This document shows, one piece after another, positions 17,108-25,556 of a stretch of 64,000 nucleotides of DNA. Numbering within the stretch: the stretch's first letter is position 1; every line of letters begins with the position of its first letter. Source of the stretch: Qipengyuania aestuarii (GTDB lineage: Bacteria; Pseudomonadota; Alphaproteobacteria; Sphingomonadales; Sphingomonadaceae); contig NZ_JAIGNP010000001.1 in assembly GCF_019711535.1 (NCBI RefSeq), forward strand, positions 682,001-746,000, read 5' to 3'. The notes under the pieces are model-generated. The model was not told the DNA's origin. It saw only the letters and a list, made by a program, of their open reading frames with translations, and did no database searches. The translations under genes and the position numbers were made by a program.

Positions 17108-17479
17108 ATGCCTACCGGACGCCTCGAACATGCCAATATCTCGGTAACCGATCCCGAACGCAGCGCCGCTTTGTTGATGGATATGCTCGGCTGGAAGGAG
17201 CGGTGGCGCGGTCCTTCCATGAAATACGGCCGTTCGGTCCATGTCGGGGCAGAACATGACTACATTGCGCTATATACTGGCGATCACGTTTCGGGAGGGT
17301 ACACCAAAGGCAACCCGCTCAACCACCTGGCTTTCACCGTATCCGATCTCGATGCCGCGGAAGCCATAGTCAAACGGCATGGTCTCGAACCATTCGGCCA
17401 CGATGATTACGAGCCGGGCAGGCGGTTCTATTTCTTCGATTGGGACGGCATTGAATTCGAGGTGGTCAGCTATGAATGA
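17108..17479 (+). CDS. VOC (glyoxalase/bleomycin resistance) family protein
   Basis: The 123-residue protein is one vicinal-oxygen-chelate domain: LEHANISVTDPERSAALLMDMLGW, then NPLNHLAFTVSDLDAAEA, and a C-terminal FYFFDWDGIEFEVVSYE strand with the metal-binding Glu. Metal ligands appear to be His8, His near residue 72 and Glu near 119. Enzymes of the family act on electrophiles, dioxygenation substrates or drugs. The start is set by AAAGGAG 7 bases before the ATG. The SoxR-box promoter directly upstream makes it a likely SoxR target in redox-drug defence. Confidence 0.85.
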   Translation: MPTGRLEHANISVTDPERSAALLMDMLGWKERWRGPSMKYGRSVHVGAEHDYIALYTGDHVSGGYTKGNPLNHLAFTVSDLDAAEAIVKRHGLEPFGHDDYEPGRRFYFFDWDGIEFEVVSYE

Positions 17480-17538
17480 CATCGTCCTGCGCTGCCCCTT
17501 GTTTGCGGCTTCTTCCGCCAAAAAGCCTCAGCGAAATG

Positions 17539-17991
17539 CTAGGCCGGAAGGGTCCCGGTCTGCCGCAAGGCCTCGGTCAGGGCGATTGCCGCGCTCGTCG
17601 CGAGATTGAGCGAGCGCACCTGCGGCCGCATCGGGAGGCGCACACTCGCGTCGACCGATGCGCGCACATCGTCGGTGACCCCGGCGCTTTCCTTGCCGAA
17701 AAGCAAGATGTCATCCGCCCGATAATCGAAAGCATAGGACGATTGCGTGGCGCGCGTGGTGAAAAGCACGAGGCGGCTAGCCTGCCGGGCCTCTCTAAAC
17801 GCCTCGAAGGATGAATGTCGGACCACTTCCACGTGGTCGATATAATCCATCGCGGCGCGGCGCACCCGTTTGTCGTCCCACGGAAAGCCGAGCGGCTCGA
17901 TCAGGTCGATGCCCGCGCCCATGCACGCACCAAGGCGCATGACGGCACCGACATTGCCCGCGATTTCCGGTTCGAAAAGGGCAATCCGCAT
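17539..17991 (-). CDS. trmL: tRNA (cytidine(34)-2'-O)-methyltransferase TrmL
   Basis: This 150-residue SPOUT-class methyltransferase begins with MRIALFEPEIAGNVGAVMRLGACMG and carries the C-terminal knot motif LLFGKESAGV followed by VRLPMRPQVRSLNLATSAAI, where SAM binds. TrmL methylates the ribose of the wobble base C34 or cmnm5U34 of tRNA-Leu isoacceptors. The upstream part of the longer open frame has no homology, and the first Met at 17991 gives the usual family length. It is separated by one base from the SRAP gene upstream, so an ubiA-SRAP-trmL operon is likely. Confidence 0.9.
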   Translation of the reverse strand: MRIALFEPEIAGNVGAVMRLGACMGAGIDLIEPLGFPWDDKRVRRAAMDYIDHVEVVRHSSFEAFREARQASRLVLFTTRATQSSYAFDYRADDILLFGKESAGVTDDVRASVDASVRLPMRPQVRSLNLATSAAIALTEALRQTGTLPA

Positions 17992-17992
17992 G

Positions 17993-18613
17993 TCAGAGCA
18001 ATCCCATCTGGCCCCGGCCGGACCATGGCTCAGGCGTTCGATCCAGCGCAAGCTCGCCTTCCCATGGCCGGCACAGGGCATGGGCCTCGTCCGGCGTACC
18101 CCCGGTCCAGTGCCCGTGGTCCGCCCTCTGCAGCAATATGGGCATGCGGGTGTGGCATTGTGCCGCCACGCCGCAGGCATCGGTCATCACCATGGAATAG
18201 CACTTTCCCCATTCATCGGTATCTCGCCAGATGCCCGCAACCGCAAACAGCTCAGCATCCGGGCGGCTGAGCCAGCTACGCGTCTTGCCACCGCTCGGCC
18301 CTTCGGCTTCCGCCCATGCGGTTACCGGGATCAGGCAGCGACGCTGCTCGAAACTGGCGCGCCAGAAAGCGCTGTCGAGCTTGTCGGTCCGCGCATTGTT
18401 GACCGGCTTGGGCTTCAGTGGTTGACCGCTCTTGCCCTTCAGCACCAGCGGGAAACCCCAGCTCATCTGCATCAGCCGGCCATCGGCAACCACTGCCCCC
18501 GGATAGCCGGGAAAGACTTCATCAGCGGTGTTTGCGCCGCCAAGGTCGTTTACAGCATCGAACCAGGCGGCGACCTCGTTCTTGTTCTTGGTCATGCGGT
18601 AGAGATTGCACAT
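17993..18613 (-). CDS. SOS response-associated peptidase (SRAP, YedK/HMCES-like)
   Basis: The 206-residue SRAP-domain protein begins MCNLYRMT, so Met removal exposes the catalytic Cys2 that forms a thiazolidine crosslink with abasic sites in single-stranded DNA. Other marks are WGFPLVLK, VNNARTDK (catalytic Asn and Arg), the active-site Glu in AWAEAEG and the catalytic His in CHTRMP. The usual WYEW context of the Glu is altered here. It protects replication from abasic sites. Its ATG overlaps the ubiA stop by one base (TGATG), which ties DNA repair to a quinone gene by position only. Confidence 0.85.
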   Translation of the reverse strand: MCNLYRMTKNKNEVAAWFDAVNDLGGANTADEVFPGYPGAVVADGRLMQMSWGFPLVLKGKSGQPLKPKPVNNARTDKLDSAFWRASFEQRRCLIPVTAWAEAEGPSGGKTRSWLSRPDAELFAVAGIWRDTDEWGKCYSMVMTDACGVAAQCHTRMPILLQRADHGHWTGGTPDEAHALCRPWEGELALDRTPEPWSGRGQMGLL

Positions 18614-19530
18614 CAGGCATTTCCCACCACGAAGCAGGCGGCGGCGACCAGGGCACCCGTCCACCGGTTGGAGCGAAAGCGTTCTAGCGGATTGGCCGGA
18701 TCGCCGCTATCTAGCGTCGCGACCTGCCACGCCAGATGGCCAGCCGCCGGGATGAGCGCGAGCAGCGCCACCCAGTCCGCGCGGTAGAGCCAGAAGGCCA
18801 GTGCCCACAGCGCCACTGCGCCCGTATAGAAGAGAGCGACCCCGCCCCTCACATGGCCGCCCAATCTCAACGCGGAAGAGCGGATGCCCACAAGCGCATC
18901 GTCCTCGCGGTCCTGCAGGGCGTAGATAGTATCGTAACCGATCACCCACAGGGCCGCGCCAGCATACATGGCCGCAAGCGCATCGAGATTATCCGTGCGC
19001 AGCTGGGTCCAGCCGACCAGCAGTCCCCAGGTGAACACAAGCCCGAGCCAGGCTTGCGGCCACCAGGTAATCCGCTTCATGAAGGGATAGGCGGCCACAA
19101 GCAGGAGGCTCGCCAGCGCAACCATTTGCGCTTCGAACCGCAATTGCAGCAGTACGATCAGCCCCACGAAACTCAGGGCGAGAAGCCATCCCCATGCCAG
19201 TTTTTTCGATACCCGTCCGCTGGCCACCGGTCGGCTGGCGGTACGCGCGACCTGACGGTCGAGCTTGGCATCGACGATGTCGTTATAGACGCAGCCCGCT
19301 CCGCGCATGGCGATGCTGCCCAACAGCATCCAGCCGAGCAACGCCAGTTGCCACCCGGCCCCGGCAAGCCAGACACCCCAGACGCAGGGCCAGAACAGCA
19401 GCCACCAGCCGATCGGGCGATCGAAGCGCGCCAGCTGGGCAAGATCGCGCGGGCGCTGCGGCAGGCGGGCCGTCAGCCCGCGATGCTCGGTGTCGGGGAC
19501 GATATCGTTCGGAGCGGCGGGTTCGGACAT
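18613..19530 (-). CDS. ubiA: 4-hydroxybenzoate polyprenyltransferase
   Basis: The 305-residue UbiA-family membrane prenyltransferase has eight or nine helices. The first Asp-rich motif is NDIVDAKLDRQVARTASRP near residue 85 and the second is YDTIYALQDREDD near 205. These bind Mg-polyprenyl diphosphate. The enzyme prenylates 4-hydroxybenzoate, the first membrane step of ubiquinone synthesis, in the inner membrane. The TARLPQRPRDLAQLARFDRPIGWWLL start is the usual UbiA N-terminus. ATG at 19530 fits family length. It is followed directly by the SRAP and trmL genes. Confidence 0.92.
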   Translation of the reverse strand: MSEPAAPNDIVPDTEHRGLTARLPQRPRDLAQLARFDRPIGWWLLFWPCVWGVWLAGAGWQLALLGWMLLGSIAMRGAGCVYNDIVDAKLDRQVARTASRPVASGRVSKKLAWGWLLALSFVGLIVLLQLRFEAQMVALASLLLVAAYPFMKRITWWPQAWLGLVFTWGLLVGWTQLRTDNLDALAAMYAGAALWVIGYDTIYALQDREDDALVGIRSSALRLGGHVRGGVALFYTGAVALWALAFWLYRADWVALLALIPAAGHLAWQVATLDSGDPANPLERFRSNRWTGALVAAACFVVGNA

Positions 19531-19660
19531 CGCACGGCTCCTAGCGCTCCCGCCCCGCCCCGTCATCCCCGCTTCGGTGATGCAGGTTAGCTCTGGCTAC
19601 CGTATCGAAGGCAGCATTCACGCTTTCGCGCCTATGCCCATGTCGGCTAGGAGCGCCGTC

Positions 19661-20416
19661 ATGTCTGCAACACCCGCCTGGCCGCCCAAGAGTGCCCCCC
19701 GCCTGTTCGTCGATGAAACCCTCTCTGACGCGAGCGAAATCCGGGTCGAGGGAAATCAGGCGCATTATCTGGGCAAGGTGATGCGGATCGCACCGGGCGA
19801 CACGGTGATCCTGTGCGACAACCGGACCGGCGAATGGGCCGCCGAGGTGATCGACGCAGGCAAACGTCACGTTACGCTGGCCCCGCGGGAGAAGCTGCGC
19901 GCGCGCGAGGAAGTGCCCGATTTCTGGCTCTGCGCTGCCTTGCTCAAGAAGGACCGGTTCGACCTGGTTCTGGAGAAGGCGACCGAACTCGGCGTCGCGC
20001 GCATCCAGCCGGTTGTCACCAGTCGCTGCGTGGCCGACAAGCTCAATCCCGAACGGGCGAACACGATCGTCACCGAAGCAGCCGAACAATGCGCCCGCAC
20101 CGCCCTGCCGGACGTTACCGAGCCGAAGAAGCTCGACGCGCTGCTGCGCGACTGGCCGCAGGACCGCATCCTGTTTTTCGCCGATGAGGAAGGCGGCGAA
20201 GCGGCCGCAGACGCATTCTGCTATGCCGATGGACCTGCCGCCCTGCTGACCGGGCCGGAAGGAGGCTTCACCGATCAGGAACGCGCGGCGATCCGCGCCC
20301 ATCCGTCGGCCCGCACAATCAGCTTGGGGCCCCGCATCCTGCGCGGGGAAACGGCTGCGCTGGCCGGAATAGCCGTATGGATGGCCGAAGCGGGGGACTG
20401 GATCGGGGAGGAATAA
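19661..20416 (+). CDS. rsmE: 16S rRNA (uracil(1498)-N3)-methyltransferase RsmE
   Basis: The 251-residue protein has an N-terminal PUA-like domain (HYLGKVMRIAPGD) and a C-terminal SPOUT knot with LLTGPEGGFTDQE and LGPRILRGETAA. It methylates N3 of U1498 in 16S rRNA. ATG at 19661 is supported by AGGAG; the longer open frame upstream lies antisense to the ubiA gene. The next gene, gshA, follows after 41 bases on the same strand. Confidence 0.93.
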   Translation: MSATPAWPPKSAPRLFVDETLSDASEIRVEGNQAHYLGKVMRIAPGDTVILCDNRTGEWAAEVIDAGKRHVTLAPREKLRAREEVPDFWLCAALLKKDRFDLVLEKATELGVARIQPVVTSRCVADKLNPERANTIVTEAAEQCARTALPDVTEPKKLDALLRDWPQDRILFFADEEGGEAAADAFCYADGPAALLTGPEGGFTDQERAAIRAHPSARTISLGPRILRGETAALAGIAVWMAEAGDWIGEE

Positions 20417-20457
20417 ATTGCTTTCCTCGCAAGGTCGGCTTGCCTAACGCGAGCGCT

Positions 20458-21828
20458 ATGAGCACGCGCGACACCTCTGCCAAGGACGATCCGATAATCG
20501 AAAGCCGCGACCAGCTGGTTGCGCCGATGCGAGGGGGCGAAAAGCCGAAAGAGGCATGGCGAATCGGAACCGAGCACGAGAAGCTGGTCTTTCACCGGAG
20601 TGACCACCGCGCCCCGTCCTATGACGAACCCGGCGGCATCCGCGACATCCTGATGAGCCTGCAGCAATTCGGCTGGGAGCCGGTCGAAGAAGGCGGTAAG
20701 GTCATCGCCATGCGCGGCGACGATGGCACGGTCAGCCTCGAACCCGCCGGCCAGCTTGAGCTTTCGGGCGCGCCGCTGGAAAACCTGCACCAGACATGCG
20801 CCGAGACCGGGCGGCATCTCGACCAAGTCAAGAAGGTGGGCGAGAACTGCCAGGTCGGCTTTCTCGGGCTTGGCATGTGGCCCGACAAGACCCGTGAAGA
20901 ATTGCCGATGATGCCCAAGGGGCGCTACGACATAATGAAGCGGCACATGCCGCGCGTCGGCAGCCTCGGGCTCGACATGATGCTGCGTACCTGCACCATT
21001 CAAGTCAATCTCGACTATTCGAGCGAGGCGGACATGGTGCAGAAATTTCGCACCGGCCTCGCCCTCCAACCGCTGGCAACAGCGCTGTTTGCCAATTCCC
21101 CCTTCACCGAGGGCAAGCCGAACGGATACCTTTCCTATCGCAGCCATATCTGGTCGGACACCGATCCGCACCGCACGGGCATGCTGCCATTCGTGTTCGA
21201 AGATGGCTTCGGCTACGAACGCTGGGCCGATTATATGCTCGATGTGCCCATGTATTTCGTCTTCCGGGACGGCAAATATATCGACGCGGCAGGCCTCAGC
21301 TTCCGCGATTTTCTGGACGGCAAGCTCGAAGTCCTGCCGGGCGAGAAACCCACGCAAAGCGACTGGTGGGACCATCTTTCGACCGCGTTCCCGGAAGTTC
21401 GCCTGAAAAGCTTCCTCGAAATGCGCGGTGCCGATGGCGGCCCGTGGAGCCGGATCTGTGCCCTGCCCGCGTTCTGGGTCGGGCTGCTATACGATCAAAC
21501 CGCGCTCGATGCGGCATGGGATCTGGTCAAGGACTGGACGATGGAAGAGCGTGAGACGCTCCGCAACGCCGTCCCCCAGGAAGCGCTGGACGCGGCCATA
21601 CCGGGCGGCGGCAAGCTGCGCGATCTCGCGAAAGAAGTCCTCGCGATCGCCCGGTCAGGCCTTGCTGCCCGCGCGCGCCTGAATTCTTCGGGAGACAACG
21701 AGACCGGCTTCCTCGAAACGCTCGACGAGATCGTGGCGACCGGGAAGGTTCCTGCGCAGGTGCTGCTCGACCGCTATAACGGCGAGTGGAACGGCGACAT
21801 CAGCCGCGTCTATAAATACAGCTTCTAA
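20458..21828 (+). CDS. gshA: Glutamate-cysteine ligase (plant/alphaproteobacterial type)
   Basis: The 456-residue enzyme joins glutamate and cysteine with ATP, the first and rate-limiting step of glutathione synthesis. It belongs to the plant-type GCS2 clade: RIGTEHEKLVF at residues about 36-46, TVSLEPAGQLELSGAP near 95, MKRHMPRVGSLGLDMMLRTCTIQVNLDY near 160-187 and an ASRxRARxNSSG-like segment near the C-terminus. This differs from the E. coli GshA family. The start follows the family N-terminus (MSTRDTSAKDDP). It lies downstream of rsmE and may be co-transcribed. Confidence 0.93.
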   Translation: MSTRDTSAKDDPIIESRDQLVAPMRGGEKPKEAWRIGTEHEKLVFHRSDHRAPSYDEPGGIRDILMSLQQFGWEPVEEGGKVIAMRGDDGTVSLEPAGQLELSGAPLENLHQTCAETGRHLDQVKKVGENCQVGFLGLGMWPDKTREELPMMPKGRYDIMKRHMPRVGSLGLDMMLRTCTIQVNLDYSSEADMVQKFRTGLALQPLATALFANSPFTEGKPNGYLSYRSHIWSDTDPHRTGMLPFVFEDGFGYERWADYMLDVPMYFVFRDGKYIDAAGLSFRDFLDGKLEVLPGEKPTQSDWWDHLSTAFPEVRLKSFLEMRGADGGPWSRICALPAFWVGLLYDQTALDAAWDLVKDWTMEERETLRNAVPQEALDAAIPGGGKLRDLAKEVLAIARSGLAARARLNSSGDNETGFLETLDEIVATGKVPAQVLLDRYNGEWNGDISRVYKYSF

Positions 21829-21851
21829 CCAACCAATAGGGACTACGCGGT

Positions 21852-22154
21852 ATGATCCAGATCAACGGTACCATCCAACTGGGCCGCACACTCGATGCAG
21901 CGATGCAGAAGGCGCTGGTCGATATGGTCCGCGCCAGCCGGGCAGAAGATGGCTGCCTCGATTACGCTTTCGCGCGCGATCTCGCCGATCCCGACAGGCT
22001 GATCCTGTTCGAACGCTGGCGCGATCAGGCCGCCCTCGATGCACATGGCCGCTCGGCTCACATGGCGGAGTTTCAGGAATTCATGGCGGCCAATCCGCCA
22101 TTATCCCGCGATTTCAGAGTATATGAAACCGACGAGGGCCAGCCCCTCGGCTGA
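21852..22154 (+). CDS. Antibiotic biosynthesis monooxygenase (ABM) family protein
   Basis: The 100-residue dimeric ferredoxin-like fold protein has the ABM signature: VDMVRASRAEDGCLDYAFARD followed by LILFERWRDQAALDAHGRSAHMAEF. Members of this group (YgiN-like) oxidise quinols or small aromatics without cofactors, or handle heme. The conserved pattern E-x-W with the downstream His is present. It starts 23 bases after gshA and is probably in the same transcript. Confidence 0.85.
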   Translation: MIQINGTIQLGRTLDAAMQKALVDMVRASRAEDGCLDYAFARDLADPDRLILFERWRDQAALDAHGRSAHMAEFQEFMAANPPLSRDFRVYETDEGQPLG

Positions 22155-22172
22155 CCCCGCTCGGCCTCAGTC

Positions 22173-23525
22173 CTATCTGAAAGCGGTAATGCGGCCGCTG
22201 TCGTCCAGAACGTACAGCGTGCCGTTGGCCACAACCGGGGGCAAACTGATCGGCTCACCCAGTTCGCGGTAAAGCGAAGCAGAGCCTTCACCGGTGCTGA
22301 CCGTCCAGATTTCACCGTCCGAATTGACCGCCCACAGATTGCCACCTGCGAGAACCGGTCCCTGCCAGAAGATCGGATTCTTCTTCTTTTCCTCGTTTTC
22401 GAAACGGGCAAGCTGGGTCAGCCAGCGCACCTTGCCGGTGCTGCGGGCGATTGCCATCATACGCGCATCATCGGTGAGAGCGAAAATCCAGTCACCGGCA
22501 ATCGCGGGCGTGCTGATACCGGCTACGTTGAGTTCCCACAGGCGCTGGCCGGTGACCAGCTCGTAGGCCGCCATACGGCCGCCCTGGCCCAGTGCGAAGA
22601 CCTGACCATTGTCGATGATCGGATCGGCGTCGATATCGGACAAGGCGCCGACCTGCGTCGAAATCGACGTACGCGCCAGGGCATCGGCCCACAGGCTGCG
22701 GCCGTTTTCATAGCGATAAGCCACGAGTTCGCCCGAAGTGTAACCGCTGACCACCGTACCGTTACCGGCTGCCGGCGCGGCGACACCGAATACGCCTGCC
22801 ATGGTAGTGGAGCCGGACTCCTGCCACGCCAGCTTGCCGTCGGCCGCATTGAGCGCGAACAATTGATTGTCCTGGCTCATCACGAAGATATTTCCGAAAG
22901 CGACGGTCGGCGATCCGCGCAAAGGGCCGCCGGGCTTCACTTTCCAGAGCTGCGCGCCATTACTGGCGTCGAGCGCAAAAACATTGCCGGCGCCATCGGT
23001 GCCATAGATCTTGCCGTTGTCGAAGCTCACGCCGCCGCCGAACGCCGAGGGGCGCATATCATCGGTAAGATCGGCCTGATAGCTCCACACTCTGGCACCG
23101 GTCTGCGCATCGAACGCCGTGACCTGACCGTCGGTGCCTACAGCGAACAGCTTGCCGCCGCCGACAACGGGCGCAGCGCCAAGACGGCGCTTGTTGCTGG
23201 AGCCTGCGATCTGCGCCGTGAAAGCCTGCGTAGGCGTCGCTGAGAGAGCCAGGTGGCCGTAACTCTTGCTGGCGGTGCCACCTGCTTGGCCCCATGCGGC
23301 ATTGGTCTGCGCTGCGGGCAGCACCACAGCAGTTCCAGCCAGTGCCGGATCCACCTTGGCACCGCTTTCGATACGCGACAGGATCGGCTGGCGTTCACCA
23401 AGCGTCGGTGTGGTCTTCTTGCCGTCACCGCCGCCGAACAGGCCGCCGCTGCAAGCCGCCAGGGCGAGCGTGCCAGCTGATAGAAGCGCGCTGCGCAAAA
23501 TGGTCTTGGTCATGGTCTGGCTCAT
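22173..23525 (-). CDS. bamB: Outer membrane assembly lipoprotein BamB
   Basis: The protein of about 450 residues has a lipoprotein signal ending LALAACSGG and an eight-bladed PQQ-like beta-propeller. Repeats appear as FDAQTGARVWSYQ, LDASNGAQLWKVK, LNAADGKLAWQES and ELVTGQRLWELN. BamB helps the BAM complex insert beta-barrel proteins in the outer membrane. The start at 23525 has GGAAA upstream; the Met at 23513 is an alternative. It is 17 bases downstream of a YfgM-like gene, the conserved yfgM-bamB arrangement that usually continues to der. Confidence 0.9.
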   Translation of the reverse strand: MSQTMTKTILRSALLSAGTLALAACSGGLFGGGDGKKTTPTLGERQPILSRIESGAKVDPALAGTAVVLPAAQTNAAWGQAGGTASKSYGHLALSATPTQAFTAQIAGSSNKRRLGAAPVVGGGKLFAVGTDGQVTAFDAQTGARVWSYQADLTDDMRPSAFGGGVSFDNGKIYGTDGAGNVFALDASNGAQLWKVKPGGPLRGSPTVAFGNIFVMSQDNQLFALNAADGKLAWQESGSTTMAGVFGVAAPAAGNGTVVSGYTSGELVAYRYENGRSLWADALARTSISTQVGALSDIDADPIIDNGQVFALGQGGRMAAYELVTGQRLWELNVAGISTPAIAGDWIFALTDDARMMAIARSTGKVRWLTQLARFENEEKKKNPIFWQGPVLAGGNLWAVNSDGEIWTVSTGEGSASLYRELGEPISLPPVVANGTLYVLDDSGRITAFR

Positions 23526-23542
23526 CAAATTTCCGTTTCGTG

Positions 23543-24316
23543 TCACTCGCCGCTGGGCGAGGGATCGTTAACCCGCTGTGTATCGAGCAGGTCCTGAACA
23601 TCGTCGACCGCATCCACACCCAGGATACCGGCCATGTTCAACATGCGGGCACGTGCCGATTCGGGTGTATTCTCGTCACGCGAGATTTGCGCGAAAAGGG
23701 CGCCCGCCTCGCTCCGCTTGTTCTGCGCAAGATAGGCGTGGGCCAGCAATTCACCGGCGCTGGCAAAGAAAGGCTCGCCCGGGACCGCAAGCGGCTTCAT
23801 CGCCGCGATAACGTCTTCAGGCTTCATGGTGTCGAAGAGGGTCGCGGTGCGCCGCACGGTCGCAAGATCGCGGAGCGCCTGCGGAGCGGATTCGTTGCCG
23901 GCCACTTCTGCGAACAGCTTCCCGGCCTTGGCAGTATCGCCCTGCTCAGCCGCGATCCCGGCCGAAAGCATCTTTGCGCTTACTGCGGGAGTTCCGGACC
24001 CTTCGAAGCCGTCCAAACGGCCGGCGGTGGCTTCGATGTTTCCGGCATCCAGCTGATCCATCACGGTGACGAGCTGTTCGCTGGACCGTTCGATCTCGGC
24101 TTCCTGCTGGTTATGCCAGTAAAGATACCCGCCAAAGGCAGCGAGGCCGAGGACGACAACTGCAAGAAGAGCCTTGCCATAAGTGCCCATGAAGCTTTCG
24201 AGATCGCCTTGGCGGACGGCATCGTCCACCTCGCGCATCAGAGCTTCCTGTTCGGCCGCATCGGCTTTCGCCCGTTTCTCTTCGCGGCTCAGTTCGGTCT
24301 TGGGTGTGCGTGCCAC
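23543..24316 (-). CDS. YfgM-like tetratricopeptide membrane-anchored protein
   Basis: The protein of about 257 residues has a charged cytoplasmic start (SREEKRAKADAAEQEALMREVDDAVRQ), one transmembrane helix (ALLAVVVLGLAAFGGYLYW near residue 65) and a periplasmic helical-repeat region. E. coli YfgM binds the SecYEG translocon and hands clients to periplasmic chaperones. The start is taken as GTG at 24316 because GGAG lies 9 bases before it; the frame could extend to an ATG at 24385. It is in an operon with bamB. Confidence 0.82.
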   Translation of the reverse strand: MARTPKTELSREEKRAKADAAEQEALMREVDDAVRQGDLESFMGTYGKALLAVVVLGLAAFGGYLYWHNQQEAEIERSSEQLVTVMDQLDAGNIEATAGRLDGFEGSGTPAVSAKMLSAGIAAEQGDTAKAGKLFAEVAGNESAPQALRDLATVRRTATLFDTMKPEDVIAAMKPLAVPGEPFFASAGELLAHAYLAQNKRSEAGALFAQISRDENTPESARARMLNMAGILGVDAVDDVQDLLDTQRVNDPSPSGE

Positions 24317-24452
24317 TGCGGCGCGGTCTCCGGTCCTTGAAATTCGGTTGCGCGGGTCTTTAGGCACCCCGCCGCGAATGAGCAATGCCTAGGGCAAATC
24401 ACGCCCCTGCCTGTCCCCGCCCGCGTGAACCCGACATGAAAGGCAAAGCTGG

Positions 24453-25556
24453 CTAGAACTCTCGTTTCATCGCGCTGGCGTAGAGACGGCGGAAGGCGGC
24501 GGTGGTTTTTGCTTTGTCCAGCTCTTGCACCGCTCGCAGACGGTTCGCCTCGCCGATTGCGCTTCGCCGATGCTTGTCCTCGGCAAAGCTGCGCAAATTG
24601 GCTGCCAACGTGCTTTGAGCCGCTTTATCGAACAGCCATTCGCGATTGGCTTCCGCAAGAAGATGCTCCGCTTCCCCGTCACGCACCGCCAACACCGGCA
24701 CGCCCGCTGCCATGGCTTCGGCCATATGAAGAGGAAACACCCGGGCAGGCTCGGTCTGCACGAAGATATCGAAAAGACCGACGACCCTGCTCGTTTCGCG
24801 AGGTATTCCCAGAAAATAGACCCGATCGACCAGTTCCAGTCGGTCGATCTCCGTATCGACCGCATTGGTACGGATATCTTCACCCAGAATGATCAGCTGC
24901 CATTCTGGCGCCATCTCGGCGAATGCGCGCAAGAGCATCGTCAGGCCCTCTGCGTCCGTGTCCTCGGGCCATGCTCCGACCCACATCTCGCCGGCATGCT
25001 TGATCAGCCGGAAACCGTCGCGCTTGGGCTTTTTGGCGAAAGCCTTGGTATCGATGCCCGGGCTGATCCGTTTCACCCGGCCAATCGGCTGCTGCCAGTC
25101 GACCAGCGCGGCTTCTTCCAGCCGTTCACCCGGCACGACGATACCCGCCGATTTGCCAAGCGCAATGCGCCGATACCACGTCAGCTTCATGCTGCGCTTC
25201 GCATCTGGCTCATCCTCATGATGAATGAGTGCGGGAAGGTTCATCACATCCTTGAACATGGTGTGCGCCATGGCGACATCGAGCGCGTCCGGTCCATGGG
25301 TCAAAACCAGGTCGAAGGGGGTCATCGCCCGCGCCAGTTTCTGCATGCGCCCTGGCAGTTTCATGCCGTTGAGAGCAGGGAAGTCATTCGCGGGCTTGAT
25401 GTAGGAGCTCGCCCGCAAGCCTTCCGGCAAGGCCCCGTCGGGAGTGACAAGCGTATGGCGCAGCTTCCCGCCGAATGCGCCGATCAATTCGACCGAATGG
25501 GCGTTGGGGAGGACGTGAAGTAGATGGGGCGGCAACTCGCCTGTCGGAGCGCTCAT
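24453..25556 (-). CDS. Glycosyltransferase family 4-like protein
   Basis: The 367-residue protein has two Rossmann-like halves in the GT-B fold. The C-terminal half shows the sugar-nucleotide region WQLIILGEDI, RVYFLGIPRE and HMAEAMAAGVPVLAVRDGEAEHLL, with the conserved Glu of the EX7E-like motif. The acceptor and donor are not predictable; envelope polysaccharide or glycolipid synthesis is likely. The start codon overlaps the stop of the upstream hydrolase gene (ATGA), giving a two-gene operon. Confidence 0.82.
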   Translation of the reverse strand: MSAPTGELPPHLLHVLPNAHSVELIGAFGGKLRHTLVTPDGALPEGLRASSYIKPANDFPALNGMKLPGRMQKLARAMTPFDLVLTHGPDALDVAMAHTMFKDVMNLPALIHHEDEPDAKRSMKLTWYRRIALGKSAGIVVPGERLEEAALVDWQQPIGRVKRISPGIDTKAFAKKPKRDGFRLIKHAGEMWVGAWPEDTDAEGLTMLLRAFAEMAPEWQLIILGEDIRTNAVDTEIDRLELVDRVYFLGIPRETSRVVGLFDIFVQTEPARVFPLHMAEAMAAGVPVLAVRDGEAEHLLAEANREWLFDKAAQSTLAANLRSFAEDKHRRSAIGEANRLRAVQELDKAKTTAAFRRLYASAMKREF

